DNA of 64,000 bases from CANHVK01 sp044232905 (lineage in GTDB: Bacteria; Bacteroidota; Bacteroidia; Flavobacteriales_D; Crocinitomicaceae), in assembly GCA_044232905.1 (NCBI GenBank), contig JBIIKZ010000004.1, positions 9,578-73,577 on the forward strand, in the 5' to 3' direction. Below the pieces are notes generated by a model that ran no database searches, had not been told where the DNA came from, and worked only from the letters and a program-made list of their open reading frames with translations. Below, in pieces: positions 9,001-17,621 of the stretch (position 1 is its first letter; every line of letters starts with the position of its first letter). The position numbers and the translations under genes are program-made.

Positions 9001-9023
9001 ATGTCTGATGTCTCATGTCTAAT
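9001..9023. repeat. Degenerate TGTCT repeat, family 1, site A
   Basis: Three near-copies of ATGTCTnATGTCTCATGTCTAAT in a row. The same word family occurs at 12781-12830 and 20158-20217. The segment lies between the DUF5723 and asnS genes and touches the asnS promoter. Confidence 0.6.
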
Positions 9024-9034
9024 TAATATATTTG
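9004..9034 (+). promoter_or_regulatory. Candidate asnS promoter
   Basis: The -7 box TATATTTG (9027-9034) fits TAnnTTTG and TCTG at 9004-9007, 19 bases upstream, is one base off the -33 TTTG. The ATG at 9074 lies 39 bases downstream. The -33 part falls inside a degenerate repeat. Confidence 0.5.
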
Positions 9035-9073
9035 TTTACAAGATCAACAGAAAAAATTTCAACACGAATAATT

Positions 9074-10513
9074 ATGAAAAGAATTAGAATCATCGATATT
9101 TTAACGAATCCTGAAATCGGGAAGGAAATCAATGTGAAAGGTTGGGTAAGAGCGTTTCGAAGTAATCGTTTTATTCAATTGACAGATGGTTCGACAATTA
9201 ATACTTTACAAGCAGTTGTTGATTTTGAACAATTCGATGAAGCGCTTTTAAAAAAAATCACAACTGCTGCGGCTTTGAGTTTAACTGGAACATTAATTGA
9301 ATCGCAAGGTTCTGGTCAAGCAGTGGAATTACAAGTATCCACAATTGAAATTTTAGGGGAAGCAAATCCAGACGATGTCCAAAAAACGGTGATGCAACCT
9401 AAAAAACACAGTTTAGAATTCTTAAGAGAACAAGCACATTTACGTTTTAGAACAAATACCTTCGGAGCTGTATTTCGTATTCGTCATGCAGTAGCGTATG
9501 CAATCCATAAATTTTTCAACGACAAAGGTTTCTTCTATTTACATACGCCAATCATTACGGGTTCGGATGCGGAAGGAGCAGGGGAGATGTTTCGCGTTTC
9601 TACCCTGGATGCTAAAAATCCTCCGTTGACAGAAGATGGAGAAGTAGATTTTTCGAAAGAATTTTTTGGTAAACAAGTAAATTTAACCGTTTCTGGTCAG
9701 TTAGAAGCGGAATTAGCTGCATTGGCTTTAGGGCAGGTATATACCTTCGGACCCACATTCCGTGCAGAGAATTCTAATACATCGCGTCACTTGGCAGAGT
9801 TCTGGATGGTAGAACCAGAAGTTGCGTTCAACGATTTGAATGATAACATGGATTTGACAGAAGAGTTCTTGAAGTATATATGTACTTACATCATGGAGCA
9901 TTGTGCAGATGATTTGAAATTCTTAGATGATAGAGATAATACCGAACAACAATCCAAACCTCAAAACGAGCGCAACGAATTGCGTTTGACTGAGCGTTTA
10001 CAATTTGTTGCAAACAATCCATTTAAACGTATTACGTATACAGAAGCAATCGAGGTATTATTAAATAGTTCGCATTACAAAAAGAAAAAATTCAAGTTTG
10101 ATGTTGCTTGGGGTACCGATCTTCAAAGTGAGCACGAACGTTTCTTGGTGGAGAAAGAATTCAAATGTCCAGTGATTATTACCGATTATCCCGCTTCTTT
10201 CAAAGCATTTTACATGCGTCAAAACGAAGATGGTAAAACAGTAGCTGCGATGGATGTATTATTTCCAGGAATTGGTGAAATCGTAGGTGGTTCGCAACGG
10301 GAAGAGCGTTTAGATATCCTATTGGAAAAATGCAAAGCATTCAACATCCACGAAGAGGAATTATGGTGGTATTTGGAAACACGTAAATTTGGAACAGTTC
10401 CACATGCAGGTTTTGGTTTAGGATTTGAGCGTATGGTAATGTTCGTAACAGGGATGTCTAATATTCGTGATGTAATTCCTTTCCCAAGAACACCGCAAAA
10501 TGCTGATTTTTAA
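9074..10513 (+). CDS. asnS: Asparaginyl-tRNA synthetase
   Basis: Class IIb aminoacyl-tRNA synthetase charging tRNA-Asn. The 479 residues start with the OB-fold anticodon-binding domain (INVKGWVRAFRSNRF, then QLTDGS) and continue with the class II catalytic core: motif 2 region FRAENSNTSRHLAEFWMVEPE near residue 235 and motif 3 GFGLGFERMVMFVTG near 455. I chose the ATG at 9074; a TTG at 9032 in the same frame lies inside the predicted promoter and adds 14 residues without family resemblance. Direct charging of tRNA-Asn fits the tRNA-Asn(GTT) gene at 26.1 kb. rpoN follows 18 bases downstream, so asnS, rpoN and the next membrane gene likely form one operon. Confidence 0.97.
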   Translation: MKRIRIIDILTNPEIGKEINVKGWVRAFRSNRFIQLTDGSTINTLQAVVDFEQFDEALLKKITTAAALSLTGTLIESQGSGQAVELQVSTIEILGEANPDDVQKTVMQPKKHSLEFLREQAHLRFRTNTFGAVFRIRHAVAYAIHKFFNDKGFFYLHTPIITGSDAEGAGEMFRVSTLDAKNPPLTEDGEVDFSKEFFGKQVNLTVSGQLEAELAALALGQVYTFGPTFRAENSNTSRHLAEFWMVEPEVAFNDLNDNMDLTEEFLKYICTYIMEHCADDLKFLDDRDNTEQQSKPQNERNELRLTERLQFVANNPFKRITYTEAIEVLLNSSHYKKKKFKFDVAWGTDLQSEHERFLVEKEFKCPVIITDYPASFKAFYMRQNEDGKTVAAMDVLFPGIGEIVGGSQREERLDILLEKCKAFNIHEEELWWYLETRKFGTVPHAGFGLGFERMVMFVTGMSNIRDVIPFPRTPQNADF

Positions 10514-10531
10514 TTTTTGAGAAAATAAACC

Positions 10532-11977
10532 ATGGCCCTCAAACAACATCTTGCACAGAAGTTAGAGCAACGTCTCTCTCCGCAACAAATTCAGTTAATG
10601 AAATTGTTGCAAGTGCCAACGATGGAGTTAGAACAACGTATTAAACAGGAAATTGAAGAAAATCCTGCCTTAGAAGAAGGTATAGAAACCATTGAGGAAG
10701 ATTTTGCAAACGAAGAGGATTATACAGAAGAATTAGATGGTTCTACGGACTTTGATTTGTCGGAATACATGGACGATGATAGTCCGGATTATAAAACACA
10801 GGTCAACAATCGATCCAACGAGGACGACGAATATTTTGTGCCACTCTCTGGAGAACAATCGTTTCAAGAAAAATTGGTCGAACAGTTACATTTGTTGGAT
10901 TTAGATGATACCCAATTTAGTATTGCAGATGTGATCATTGGTAATTTGGATGAGTCTGGATATTTGAATCGTACGGTATTTGCATTGGTAGACGACCTTG
11001 CTTTTTCTGCCAATATTTATGTAACTGAAAAACAAGTGGAAGAAGTTTTGGCTTTGGTGCAAGAATTGGATCCAGCTGGGGTAGGAGCGCGTGATTTACG
11101 TGAGTGTTTATTATTGCAATTAAAACGTACCCAATCTGGTGATATAACACGGTTTACAGCAAAGAAAATTATAGAAGATCATTTTGATGAATTTATTAAA
11201 AAACATTACGATAAAATTCAATTCAAATTAGAAATCGAAGACCAAGATTTAAAAGAAGCCATCGATGAGATTTTGAAATTGAATCCCAAACCAGGTGGTT
11301 CAATGAAAGAATCTGCCAAACCAATGCAACAGATAACACCAGATTTTACCATTATTGAATTGGAAGGTAAGTTAGATCTTTCCATACATGGAAGAAATGC
11401 ACCAGATTTAAAGGTAAGTCGCGAATACGAGAATATGTTGCGTGGATATTCCGAAGGTGCTAAAACATCTAAATCAGATAAAGAGGCAGTTAGCTTTGTG
11501 AAGCAAAAATTGGAAAACGCGAAGTGGTTCATTGATGCAATTAAGCAGCGACAAACTACTTTGTTTGTTACCATGTCCGCCATTATGAATTACCAACGTG
11601 CGTTTTTCTTAACTGGGGACGAAACCAATTTACGTCCTATGATTTTGAAAGATATCGCAGAATTGGTTGGCTTAGATATTTCAACGATTTCCAGAGTAGC
11701 GAATAGTAAGTATGTACAAACGAATTATGGAATTTATTCCTTAAAGTATTTCTTTTCTGAATCCATGTCGAAAGATACTGGGGAAGAAGTTTCAACACGC
11801 GAGGTGAAAAAAATCCTTTCAGAAGCCATTCAAGGGGAAGAAAAGAATAAACCCTTAACAGATGACAAACTAACGCTTATATTGCAAGAAAAAGGCTATA
11901 ATATTGCACGACGTACCGTAGCTAAATACCGTGAGCAATTAAATTATCCAGTTGCACGTTTAAGAAAGGAGTTGTAG
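10532..11977 (+). CDS. rpoN: RNA polymerase sigma-54 factor
   Basis: Alternative sigma factor that directs RNA polymerase to -24/-12 promoters and needs an ATP-dependent activator. The 481 residues show the full layout: glutamine-rich region I (QLMKLLQVPTMELEQRI), an acidic region II, the core-binding domain with LDPAGVGARDLRECLLLQL near residue 185, and the C-terminal DNA-binding part with the helix-turn-helix near LDISTISRVANSKY and an RpoN box (ARRTVAKYREQLNYP) near the end. No AAA+ enhancer-binding protein is in the window. The gene lies between asnS and a membrane protein, separated by 18 and one base. Confidence 0.97.
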   Translation: MALKQHLAQKLEQRLSPQQIQLMKLLQVPTMELEQRIKQEIEENPALEEGIETIEEDFANEEDYTEELDGSTDFDLSEYMDDDSPDYKTQVNNRSNEDDEYFVPLSGEQSFQEKLVEQLHLLDLDDTQFSIADVIIGNLDESGYLNRTVFALVDDLAFSANIYVTEKQVEEVLALVQELDPAGVGARDLRECLLLQLKRTQSGDITRFTAKKIIEDHFDEFIKKHYDKIQFKLEIEDQDLKEAIDEILKLNPKPGGSMKESAKPMQQITPDFTIIELEGKLDLSIHGRNAPDLKVSREYENMLRGYSEGAKTSKSDKEAVSFVKQKLENAKWFIDAIKQRQTTLFVTMSAIMNYQRAFFLTGDETNLRPMILKDIAELVGLDISTISRVANSKYVQTNYGIYSLKYFFSESMSKDTGEEVSTREVKKILSEAIQGEEKNKPLTDDKLTLILQEKGYNIARRTVAKYREQLNYPVARLRKEL

Positions 11978-11978
11978 T

Positions 11979-12626
11979 ATGAAATTGTTAGCTCAACTTA
12001 TTTCCTGGATTTTCCTTCCATTATTTATGCCTGTGTTCGCATTGTTATTGACGATGTATATTCCCTCCTTAGAAGAAGGTTCTTTTCAAAACAAGACGAT
12101 TTATCTGCTGGACCCACGATTGAAGTTAGCCTTGTTAGGAATTTTCTTTCTTTTTTCATTTTTAGCACCTGCTATTTCGTTGGTTATCTTAAAACGTAAA
12201 AATAAGATTTCCAATTTAGAGATTGATAATCGTTCAGAACGCTCTATTCCAATTTTAATTACCGCAATTTATAGTGCAGTACTCGCTTGGTTTTTGATGG
12301 TGAAAACACCTGCTGGAATTTTACCTGCTGCCATCTATTTGTTACCTGCAGGTGGGACTATAGCTATTTTATTAGTCTTAGTGATTACACGGTTTGATAA
12401 AATCAGTTTACATGCATTAGGAGTTGGAATGCTCATGGGATTTTTAATTGCTTATTTTCAAACCCAAGCGCAGTTTCAGTTGGGTATTTTAATTTTGGCA
12501 ACAATCGTAAGTGGTCTTGTTATGTCAGCGCGTTTATTTTTAGGTAAACATAATTTACGCCAATGTTTGATGGGGTATTTCTTGGGAATGTTTGTTATTT
12601 ATTTGACGATTAAATTTTTGGGCTAG
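11979..12626 (+). CDS. PAP2-like integral membrane protein
   Basis: A 215-residue protein with about six membrane helices, starting one base after the rpoN stop. The layout recalls PAP2 phosphatases: a basic segment NRSERSIPI after helix two, SLHALGVGML in the middle, and HNLRQCLMGYFLG near the end. The usual catalytic signatures (KxxxxxxRP, PSGH, SRxxxxxHxxxD) are only partly kept, so catalytic activity is doubtful; a lipid-phosphate or membrane-domain role is a guess. A bidirectional terminator follows. I regard it as a PAP2-related membrane protein of unknown function. Confidence 0.6.
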   Translation: MKLLAQLISWIFLPLFMPVFALLLTMYIPSLEEGSFQNKTIYLLDPRLKLALLGIFFLFSFLAPAISLVILKRKNKISNLEIDNRSERSIPILITAIYSAVLAWFLMVKTPAGILPAAIYLLPAGGTIAILLVLVITRFDKISLHALGVGMLMGFLIAYFQTQAQFQLGILILATIVSGLVMSARLFLGKHNLRQCLMGYFLGMFVIYLTIKFLG

Positions 12627-12732
12627 TAATTCATTTTCACCTACCTCTTTCTTCCCCCTCAAGGGAGAATGCCTCTGCAATTCATACTAAATTATTAATC
12701 AAACTCTGATTAATTTAAAAATTGATTTAAAA

Positions 12733-12764
12733 AAAAGGCTGTTTCAATCAAGAAACAGCCTTTT
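12733..12764. terminator. Bidirectional intrinsic terminator
   Basis: A perfect 13-bp stem (AAAAGGCTGTTTC and its complement) with a six-base loop and T-rich flanks on both strands, placed between the convergent PAP2-like and accC genes. Confidence 0.9.
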
Positions 12765-12780
12765 AATTTAGTTATCCAAA

Positions 12781-12830
12781 AGTCTAATGTCTTTCGTCTA
12801 ATAGTCTTTTGTCTAGTATTCAAAAGTCTC
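12781..12830. repeat. Degenerate TCTAATGTCTTTTGTC repeat, family 1, site B
   Basis: Four imperfect copies of the GTCTnnTnTCTTT word. The accC stop codon (12813-12815) lies inside the array, so the repeat contains the end of the gene. Confidence 0.65.
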
Positions 12831-14147
12831 CATGAACTTAGTTGTAAAGTTTCCATTACAGAAATCTTCATTCATCATTAACTTTTGGTGGAAAGGAATC
12901 GTAGTTTTAATCCCTTCAATGATGTATTCATCCAATGCTCTTCGCATTTTAAGAATTGCTTCTTCACGCGTTTGAGCAACTACTATTAATTTTGAAATCA
13001 TCGAATCATAGTTTGGTGGGATTGTATATCCTGAGTATGCATGCGTATCGATACGAACTCCGTGTCCTCCTGGACAGTGGTAAGTTGTAATTAAACCTGG
13101 TGAAGGTCTGAAATCATTAAATGGGTCTTCTGCATTGATACGACATTGAATCGCGTGCATTTGTGGGAAGTAGTTTTTCCCAGAGATTTTTTCACCAGCA
13201 GCAATTTTGATTTGCTCTTTGATTAGGTCAAAGTTGATTACCTCTTCTGTAATTGTATGCTCCACTTGGATACGTGTATTCATTTCCATGAAATAGAAAT
13301 CACGGTTTTTGTCTACTAAGAATTCAACTGTACCAACACCTTCGTAATTTACGGCTTTCGTAGCTTTAATTGCAGCTTCCCCCATACGTTGACGTAGGTC
13401 ATCCGTCATAAATGGAGAAGGTGTTTCTTCCACTAATTTTTGGTGTCTTCGTTGGATAGAACAGTCACGTTCTGACATGTGACAAGCGTTTCCGTGTTGA
13501 TCCCCTGCAATTTGAATTTCGATATGGCGTGGTTCTTCAATGTATTTTTCCATGTAGATACCGTCATTTCCGAATGCTGCTGCTGCTTCTTGTTTTGCAG
13601 AATTCCAAAGCGTTTCCATATCTTCTTCTTTCCAAACGATACGCATCCCTTTTCCACCTCCTCCAGCAGTTGCTTTGATGATTACTGGATAAACGATTTT
13701 TTTTGCTTGAACGATTGCATCTTCTAAACTTTCTACTAATCCTACAGAACCTGGAATACAAGGCACACCTGCAGCAATCATGGTTGCTTTTGCAGTTGCT
13801 TTATCTCCCATTTTTGCTATTTGTTCTGGTAATGCTCCAATAAATTTGATGCCGTGTTGCTGACAAATTTCGGAGAATTTTTCATTTTCAGATAAAAAAC
13901 CATATCCTGGGTGAATTGCATCTGCATTTGTTATTTCAGCTGCAGCAATAATATTTGCGATAGACAAATAAGACTTCGTACTTACTGGAGGTCCGATACA
14001 TACTGCTTCATCTGCAAAACGTACTGGTAAACTGTCTTTATCCGCTGTAGAATATACCGCAACAGTTTTAATTCCCATTTCTTTACATGTACGAATGATA
14101 CGTAAAGCAATCTCACCTCTGTTTGCAATTAATATTTTTTTAAACAT
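12813..14147 (-). CDS. accC: Acetyl-CoA carboxylase, biotin carboxylase subunit
   Basis: Carboxylates the biotin on AccB using ATP and bicarbonate, the first half of malonyl-CoA formation. The 444 residues show the ATP-grasp enzyme in full: KILIANRGEIALRIIRTCKE at the start, the ATP-loop GGGGKGMRI near residue 163, ERDCSIQRRHQK, and the catalytic MEMNTRIQVEH near 290. It is the last gene of the DUF177-rpmF-plsX-fabH-accB-accC series. A long hairpin with a T-tract lies in the 82-base gap after accB, which could lower accC expression relative to accB. The stop codon is embedded in a degenerate repeat. The carboxyltransferase genes are not in the window. Confidence 0.97.
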   Translation of the reverse strand: MFKKILIANRGEIALRIIRTCKEMGIKTVAVYSTADKDSLPVRFADEAVCIGPPVSTKSYLSIANIIAAAEITNADAIHPGYGFLSENEKFSEICQQHGIKFIGALPEQIAKMGDKATAKATMIAAGVPCIPGSVGLVESLEDAIVQAKKIVYPVIIKATAGGGGKGMRIVWKEEDMETLWNSAKQEAAAAFGNDGIYMEKYIEEPRHIEIQIAGDQHGNACHMSERDCSIQRRHQKLVEETPSPFMTDDLRQRMGEAAIKATKAVNYEGVGTVEFLVDKNRDFYFMEMNTRIQVEHTITEEVINFDLIKEQIKIAAGEKISGKNYFPQMHAIQCRINAEDPFNDFRPSPGLITTYHCPGGHGVRIDTHAYSGYTIPPNYDSMISKLIVVAQTREEAILKMRRALDEYIIEGIKTTIPFHQKLMMNEDFCNGNFTTKFMETFEY

Positions 14148-14166
14148 CTGTTAATTATTAAATATG

Positions 14167-14211
14167 AAAAAGGGACTTGTATTTTAGAGTAACTCTAAAA
14201 TTTCAAATCCC
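14167..14211 (-). terminator. Hairpin with T-tract between accB and accC
   Basis: On the minus strand a nine-bp perfect inner stem (14181-14189 with 14193-14201) is extended by an imperfect outer stem (GGGA and TTG pairs) and followed by five T. It lies inside an operon, so partial termination is likely. Confidence 0.6.
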
Positions 14212-14229
14212 AATTAAATGAATGAATTA

Positions 14230-14709
14230 TTAAGCTGGATCAACCAAAAATAATGGTTGGTCGTATTCTACAGGAGATGCATCGTCCACTAAAACTTTAA
14301 TGATTTTACCTGAAATTTCAGATTCGATATCATTAAATAATTTCATCGCTTCGATGATACAAACCACTTTTCCTTTTTCGATTGAATCTCCTACATTTGC
14401 TAATGCTGGTTTATCTGGTGAAGTTGAACGGTAGAAAGTTCCAATCATTGGTGACTTGATTGTAATGTATTTAGCATCTTCTGAAACTGCTGGTGCTTTT
14501 GGTGTTTCAGGTGCAACAGCAACTGGTGCTGGTGCAGCAGCAGGTGCAGAAATTTGTTGAGGAGCTTGAACGTATACGGTATGCTCTTCTTTTTTGCTCT
14601 TATTTTCAGCTTTGATAACGATTTTAAAATCTTTTTGTTCGATTTCAACTTCGCTTACACCTGATTTAGATACAAACTTGATTAAATCTTGAATTTCAGT
14701 TAAGTTCAT
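14230..14709 (-). CDS. accB: Acetyl-CoA carboxylase, biotin carboxyl carrier protein
   Basis: Carries the biotin that shuttles CO2 between biotin carboxylase and carboxyltransferase. The 159 residues contain an N-terminal helical domain, an Ala/Pro-rich flexible linker (about residues 50-75) and the C-terminal biotinyl domain with SPMIGTFYRS and the biotinylation site EAMKLFN, with Lys at about residue 123. Family members usually have EAMKM; Leu after the Lys is a common variant. The gene stands 25 bases downstream of fabH and upstream of accC, the standard pairing. Confidence 0.97.
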   Translation of the reverse strand: MNLTEIQDLIKFVSKSGVSEVEIEQKDFKIVIKAENKSKKEEHTVYVQAPQQISAPAAAPAPVAVAPETPKAPAVSEDAKYITIKSPMIGTFYRSTSPDKPALANVGDSIEKGKVVCIIEAMKLFNDIESEISGKIIKVLVDDASPVEYDQPLFLVDPA

Positions 14710-14734
14710 GTTTTGATTTATTAGTTCTTAATTT

Positions 14735-15724
14735 TTATGAATTATAGGCCCATTTTAAATAAACGGATCCCCAAGTAAATCCTCCACCAAAAGCAGACAG
14801 TAATAAATTATCTCCTTTTTTCAATTGTTTTTCCCAGTCCCACAAACATAAAGGTAATGTTCCTGCAGTTGTATTACCATATTTTTGTATGTTAATCATT
14901 ACTTTTTCTTTCGGAATCCCACAACGTTCAGCTGTCGCATCAATGATGCGAAGGTTTGCTTGATGCGGTACTAACCAATTGATATCTTCACTTTTCAAAT
15001 TGTTTTTTTCCATGATTTCCGCCGAAACTTCTGCCATGTTTGTTACTGCAAATTTGAATACAGTTTTTCCTTCTTGTTTAACGTAATGATCTCTATTTTG
15101 AACTGTTTCTAATGATGCTGGGTTAGCAGAACCACCAGCTGGTTGAATTAAGTAATGTCTTCCTGAGCCATCGCTACGTAAAATAGCATCCATCACACCT
15201 AAATTTTCCGTATTTGGCTCTAATAAAACAACACCTGCACCATCCCCAAAAATAACACATGTTGTACGATCTTCATAATCGATGATTGAACTCATTTTAT
15301 CTACACCTACAATTAGTACTTTTTTGTGTGTACCTGCTTCAATAAATTTAGAGCCAGTTTGTAATGCATAAATAAAACCAGAACATGCTGCGATTAAATC
15401 AAATCCCCACGCGTTTGTCATTCCTACTTTGTCACAAATAATATTTGCGGTACTAGGGAATGGGTAGTCAGGAGTAACTGTAGCAACAATTACTAATTCA
15501 ATTTCTAATGGATCAATTCCTTTTTTTGCGAGTAAAGCTTTTACAGCTTCAGCACCCATGTCAGATGAAGCACCATTTTTCATGATTCTTCTTTCAGAAA
15601 TTCCTGTTCTAGATAATATCCATTCATCAGTTGTGTCAACGATTTTAGCCAAATCGTGATTTGTCATAACTGTTTCAGGTAAATAACCATGAACTCCGGT
15701 AATTGCGGCTGTAATTTTGCTCAT
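14735..15724 (-). CDS. fabH: Beta-ketoacyl-ACP synthase III
   Basis: Starts fatty acid synthesis by condensing acetyl-CoA (or branched acyl-CoA) with malonyl-ACP. The 329 residues keep the FabH catalytic triad: Cys in DLIAACSGFIYAL (about residue 113), His in WLVPHQANLRI and Asn in IQKYGNTTAGT, plus the glycine-rich LLSAFGGGFTWGS near the end. It begins four bases after the plsX stop, in the conserved rpmF-plsX-fabH order seen in many bacteria, which ties phospholipid and fatty acid initiation together. Confidence 0.97.
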   Translation of the reverse strand: MSKITAAITGVHGYLPETVMTNHDLAKIVDTTDEWILSRTGISERRIMKNGASSDMGAEAVKALLAKKGIDPLEIELVIVATVTPDYPFPSTANIICDKVGMTNAWGFDLIAACSGFIYALQTGSKFIEAGTHKKVLIVGVDKMSSIIDYEDRTTCVIFGDGAGVVLLEPNTENLGVMDAILRSDGSGRHYLIQPAGGSANPASLETVQNRDHYVKQEGKTVFKFAVTNMAEVSAEIMEKNNLKSEDINWLVPHQANLRIIDATAERCGIPKEKVMINIQKYGNTTAGTLPLCLWDWEKQLKKGDNLLLSAFGGGFTWGSVYLKWAYNS

Positions 15725-15728
15725 ATAA

Positions 15729-16667
15729 CTAGTTAAATGCTTCGTTTACTTTTGTTGCCAATCCAGATTTTGCTACTTCATACGAATGTAACAACATGTT
15801 TTTTACTGCGATATCGTTAGAGATACCATGACCAATAATTACATTTCCTTTGACACCTAAAATTGGTGTGCCTCCATAATTTTCATAATTGAAACGATCG
15901 AAATATTCGTCTTGAATACCTCTTTTTTTCATCATGTGATACAATCCTTCGGCTTGTTTAAGAACGATATTTCCTGTGAAACCATCACATACAATAACAT
16001 CTGCTTTACCACGGAATATATCTCTACCTTCTATGTTTCCGATGAAATTTACCTCTTCAGATTCAGCGAGCAATTTATGTACCGCAATTGTAAGTAAATT
16101 CCCTTTCGATTCTTCTTCTCCGATATTTAATAGTGCGACTTTAGGGTTTTCAATACCATACACATTTTTAGCATATAGTGAACCTAATACAGCAAATTGA
16201 TAAAGTACGTCTGGCTTGCAATCTGCATTAGAACCTACGTCTAATAATACAGAATTTCCACCGTCAAATGATGGAATAACCGATGTGATACAAGGACGAA
16301 TAATTCCAGGAATCGTATTAACCTTATAAATTGCACCTACCAACATTGCGCCTGTATTTCCTGTACTTGCAAAAGCATCAATTTCTTTTTTTGCTAGCAA
16401 ATCAAACCCAACAGAAATTGTACTGTTTGGTTTTTGAGGAATCGCACGGGTTGGATGGTCATGCATCGTAATAACATCCGGTGCATGTACGATTTCGAAA
16501 TCATCTGGATTTGCTCCACGCGACTTTAGGTCATCTACGATAGTATCGTGATCACCTAATAGTACGAGTTTTACGTCCCGAGGAAGTTCTTTTTGAGCGA
16601 GGATCGCACCAGATATGTTTGCATCCGGTGCAAAGTCGCCACCTAAAATATCTATTCCTATCTTCAT
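15729..16667 (-). CDS. plsX: Phosphate acyltransferase PlsX
   Basis: Makes acyl-phosphate from acyl-ACP, the donor used by PlsY to form lysophosphatidic acid. The 312 residues show the PlsX pattern: MKIGIDILGGDFAPDA at the start, TGNTGAMLVGA near residue 105, the LLDVGSNADCKPD segment, and VCDGFTGNIVLKQAEG near 230. Position between rpmF and fabH is the classic arrangement. The GTG/ATG choice is not in doubt: ATG at 16667 directly follows the rpmF gene with 17 bases between. Confidence 0.97.
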   Translation of the reverse strand: MKIGIDILGGDFAPDANISGAILAQKELPRDVKLVLLGDHDTIVDDLKSRGANPDDFEIVHAPDVITMHDHPTRAIPQKPNSTISVGFDLLAKKEIDAFASTGNTGAMLVGAIYKVNTIPGIIRPCITSVIPSFDGGNSVLLDVGSNADCKPDVLYQFAVLGSLYAKNVYGIENPKVALLNIGEEESKGNLLTIAVHKLLAESEEVNFIGNIEGRDIFRGKADVIVCDGFTGNIVLKQAEGLYHMMKKRGIQDEYFDRFNYENYGGTPILGVKGNVIIGHGISNDIAVKNMLLHSYEVAKSGLATKVNEAFN

Positions 16668-16684
16668 CAGGAAGAATGAATTAA

Positions 16685-16876
16685 TTAAATCGCTACTTCT
16701 TTTTCAGCTACTACTTTACCTTTGTAGTAAAGTTTTCCTTCATGCCAGTGTGCATGGTGAAATAAGTGAGGCTGACCTGTAGTTGGACAAATCGCAATGT
16801 TGTCAGCTACTGCTTTAAAATGCGTTCTTCTTTTGTCTCTTCTAGTTGTCGAAGTTCTTCGTTTAGGATGTGCCAT
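16685..16876 (-). CDS. rpmF: 50S ribosomal protein L32
   Basis: A 63-residue basic ribosomal protein beginning MAHPKRRTSTTRRDKRRTH, with the family segment CPTTGQPHLFHHAHW. Only a single cysteine is present, so this is the form without the four-Cys zinc site. Encoded between the DUF177 protein gene and plsX, as in many bacteria where the DUF177 protein is coupled to L32 and large-subunit rRNA synthesis. Confidence 0.97.
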   Translation of the reverse strand: MAHPKRRTSTTRRDKRRTHFKAVADNIAICPTTGQPHLFHHAHWHEGKLYYKGKVVAEKEVAI

Positions 16877-16900
16877 TTTACTTTGTTTATATTATAACGT

Positions 16901-17524
16901 TTAATTCAAATTTTTTAAAATTGCGAATTGAGGGTTGATTGGTTTGTCAAGCGGATCATCATCAGATTCTTCATGGTCATCTGCATCATTTTCGTCTTCA
17001 TCTTCCCAATCGTCTTCATCTTCCCAATCTTCCTCGTCTTCCCAATCCTCCTCGTCTAGTTCTTCCTCTTCTACATTTGCATTGATGGTATGCTTTTGTA
17101 TTAGTTCCCACATTTCTTCATCACATTCACCAGGTTTATGTGTAGCTCTTAGTGGTAACAAGGAAGTGATTAATTCGTAAATAGGGAAAGTGACGTCTAT
17201 TTGATAACTATCTGGGTGTATAACCACAAGATTTTCATCTTCTTCGTCTTCTGTTCCAAATTTGTAAATTAATCTATATTCTCCTTGGATGTCCAAATTC
17301 ATCGGCGTGTCACAGCGATCACATGTAGTAGAAACAGAACCTTTAATTGCAAAAAGTGCAATTAGCATGGTGTCTTTTTTTTCTAACTCTAGTGTCGCTT
17401 CTAAAGCGCCTGCGTGAATTATGGAATATTCCATAGATTCAAAGAACGATGTTTTTATCTCGTATTCGAAATGATATTTTCCTACTTTTAATCCAACAAA
17501 TGGAATGTTAAATTCGTTATTCAT
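16901..17524 (-). CDS. DUF177 (YceD-type) protein with acidic C-terminal repeat
   Basis: A 207-residue member of the DUF177/YceD family, linked in other bacteria to large-ribosomal-subunit RNA accumulation. The core has the metal-binding-like CDRCDTPM near residue 70 and ends with LPLRATHKPGECDEEMWE. After that follows a tandem acidic stretch with three units of the DWEDE type, then a short DKPINPQFAILKNL tail. I chose ATG at 17524: the alternative TTG at 17554 overlaps the -7 box and adds ten residues outside the family pattern. It leads the rpmF-plsX-fabH-accB-accC series. Confidence 0.85.
   Translation of the reverse strand: MNNEFNIPFVGLKVGKYHFEYEIKTSFFESMEYSIIHAGALEATLELEKKDTMLIALFAIKGSVSTTCDRCDTPMNLDIQGEYRLIYKFGTEDEEDENLVVIHPDSYQIDVTFPIYELITSLLPLRATHKPGECDEEMWELIQKHTINANVEEEELDEEDWEDEEDWEDEDDWEDEDENDADDHEESDDDPLDKPINPQFAILKNLN
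16980..17080. repeat. Tandem 18-base repeat coding for acidic units
   Basis: Imperfect 18-base units containing CTTCCCAATC recur at least three times inside the DUF177 gene and code for DWEDED-like hexapeptides. Unit number is expected to vary between strains. Confidence 0.7.
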
Positions 17525-17551
17525 TCTTTTCGTTTCATTAAAATAGGAGAG

Positions 17552-17559
17552 CAAAGGTA
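17552..17559 (-). promoter_or_regulatory. Candidate promoter -7 box of the DUF177-rpmF-plsX-fabH-acc operon
   Basis: On the minus strand the box reads TACCTTTG, matching TAnnTTTG, 27 bases before the chosen ATG at 17524. No convincing -33 element is seen. Confidence 0.5.
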
Positions 17560-17621
17560 ATAAAATTAAACGAAGATTGTTTATATCTTTTTAATTTTTA
17601 CTCTTTTTTATTGTTTTATGT

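Noticed and set aside
12627..12732. Small gene or mobile remnant after the PAP2-like gene
   Set aside because: The text contains only AT-rich words and a short CCCCCTCAAGGG stretch; no frame with coding signs and no inverted terminal repeat was found.
16935..17180. Plus-strand open frame rich in serine over the DUF177 gene
   Set aside because: It is the mirror of the acidic DWEDE repeat on the minus strand; the poly-Ser translation follows from the repeat and not from coding pressure.
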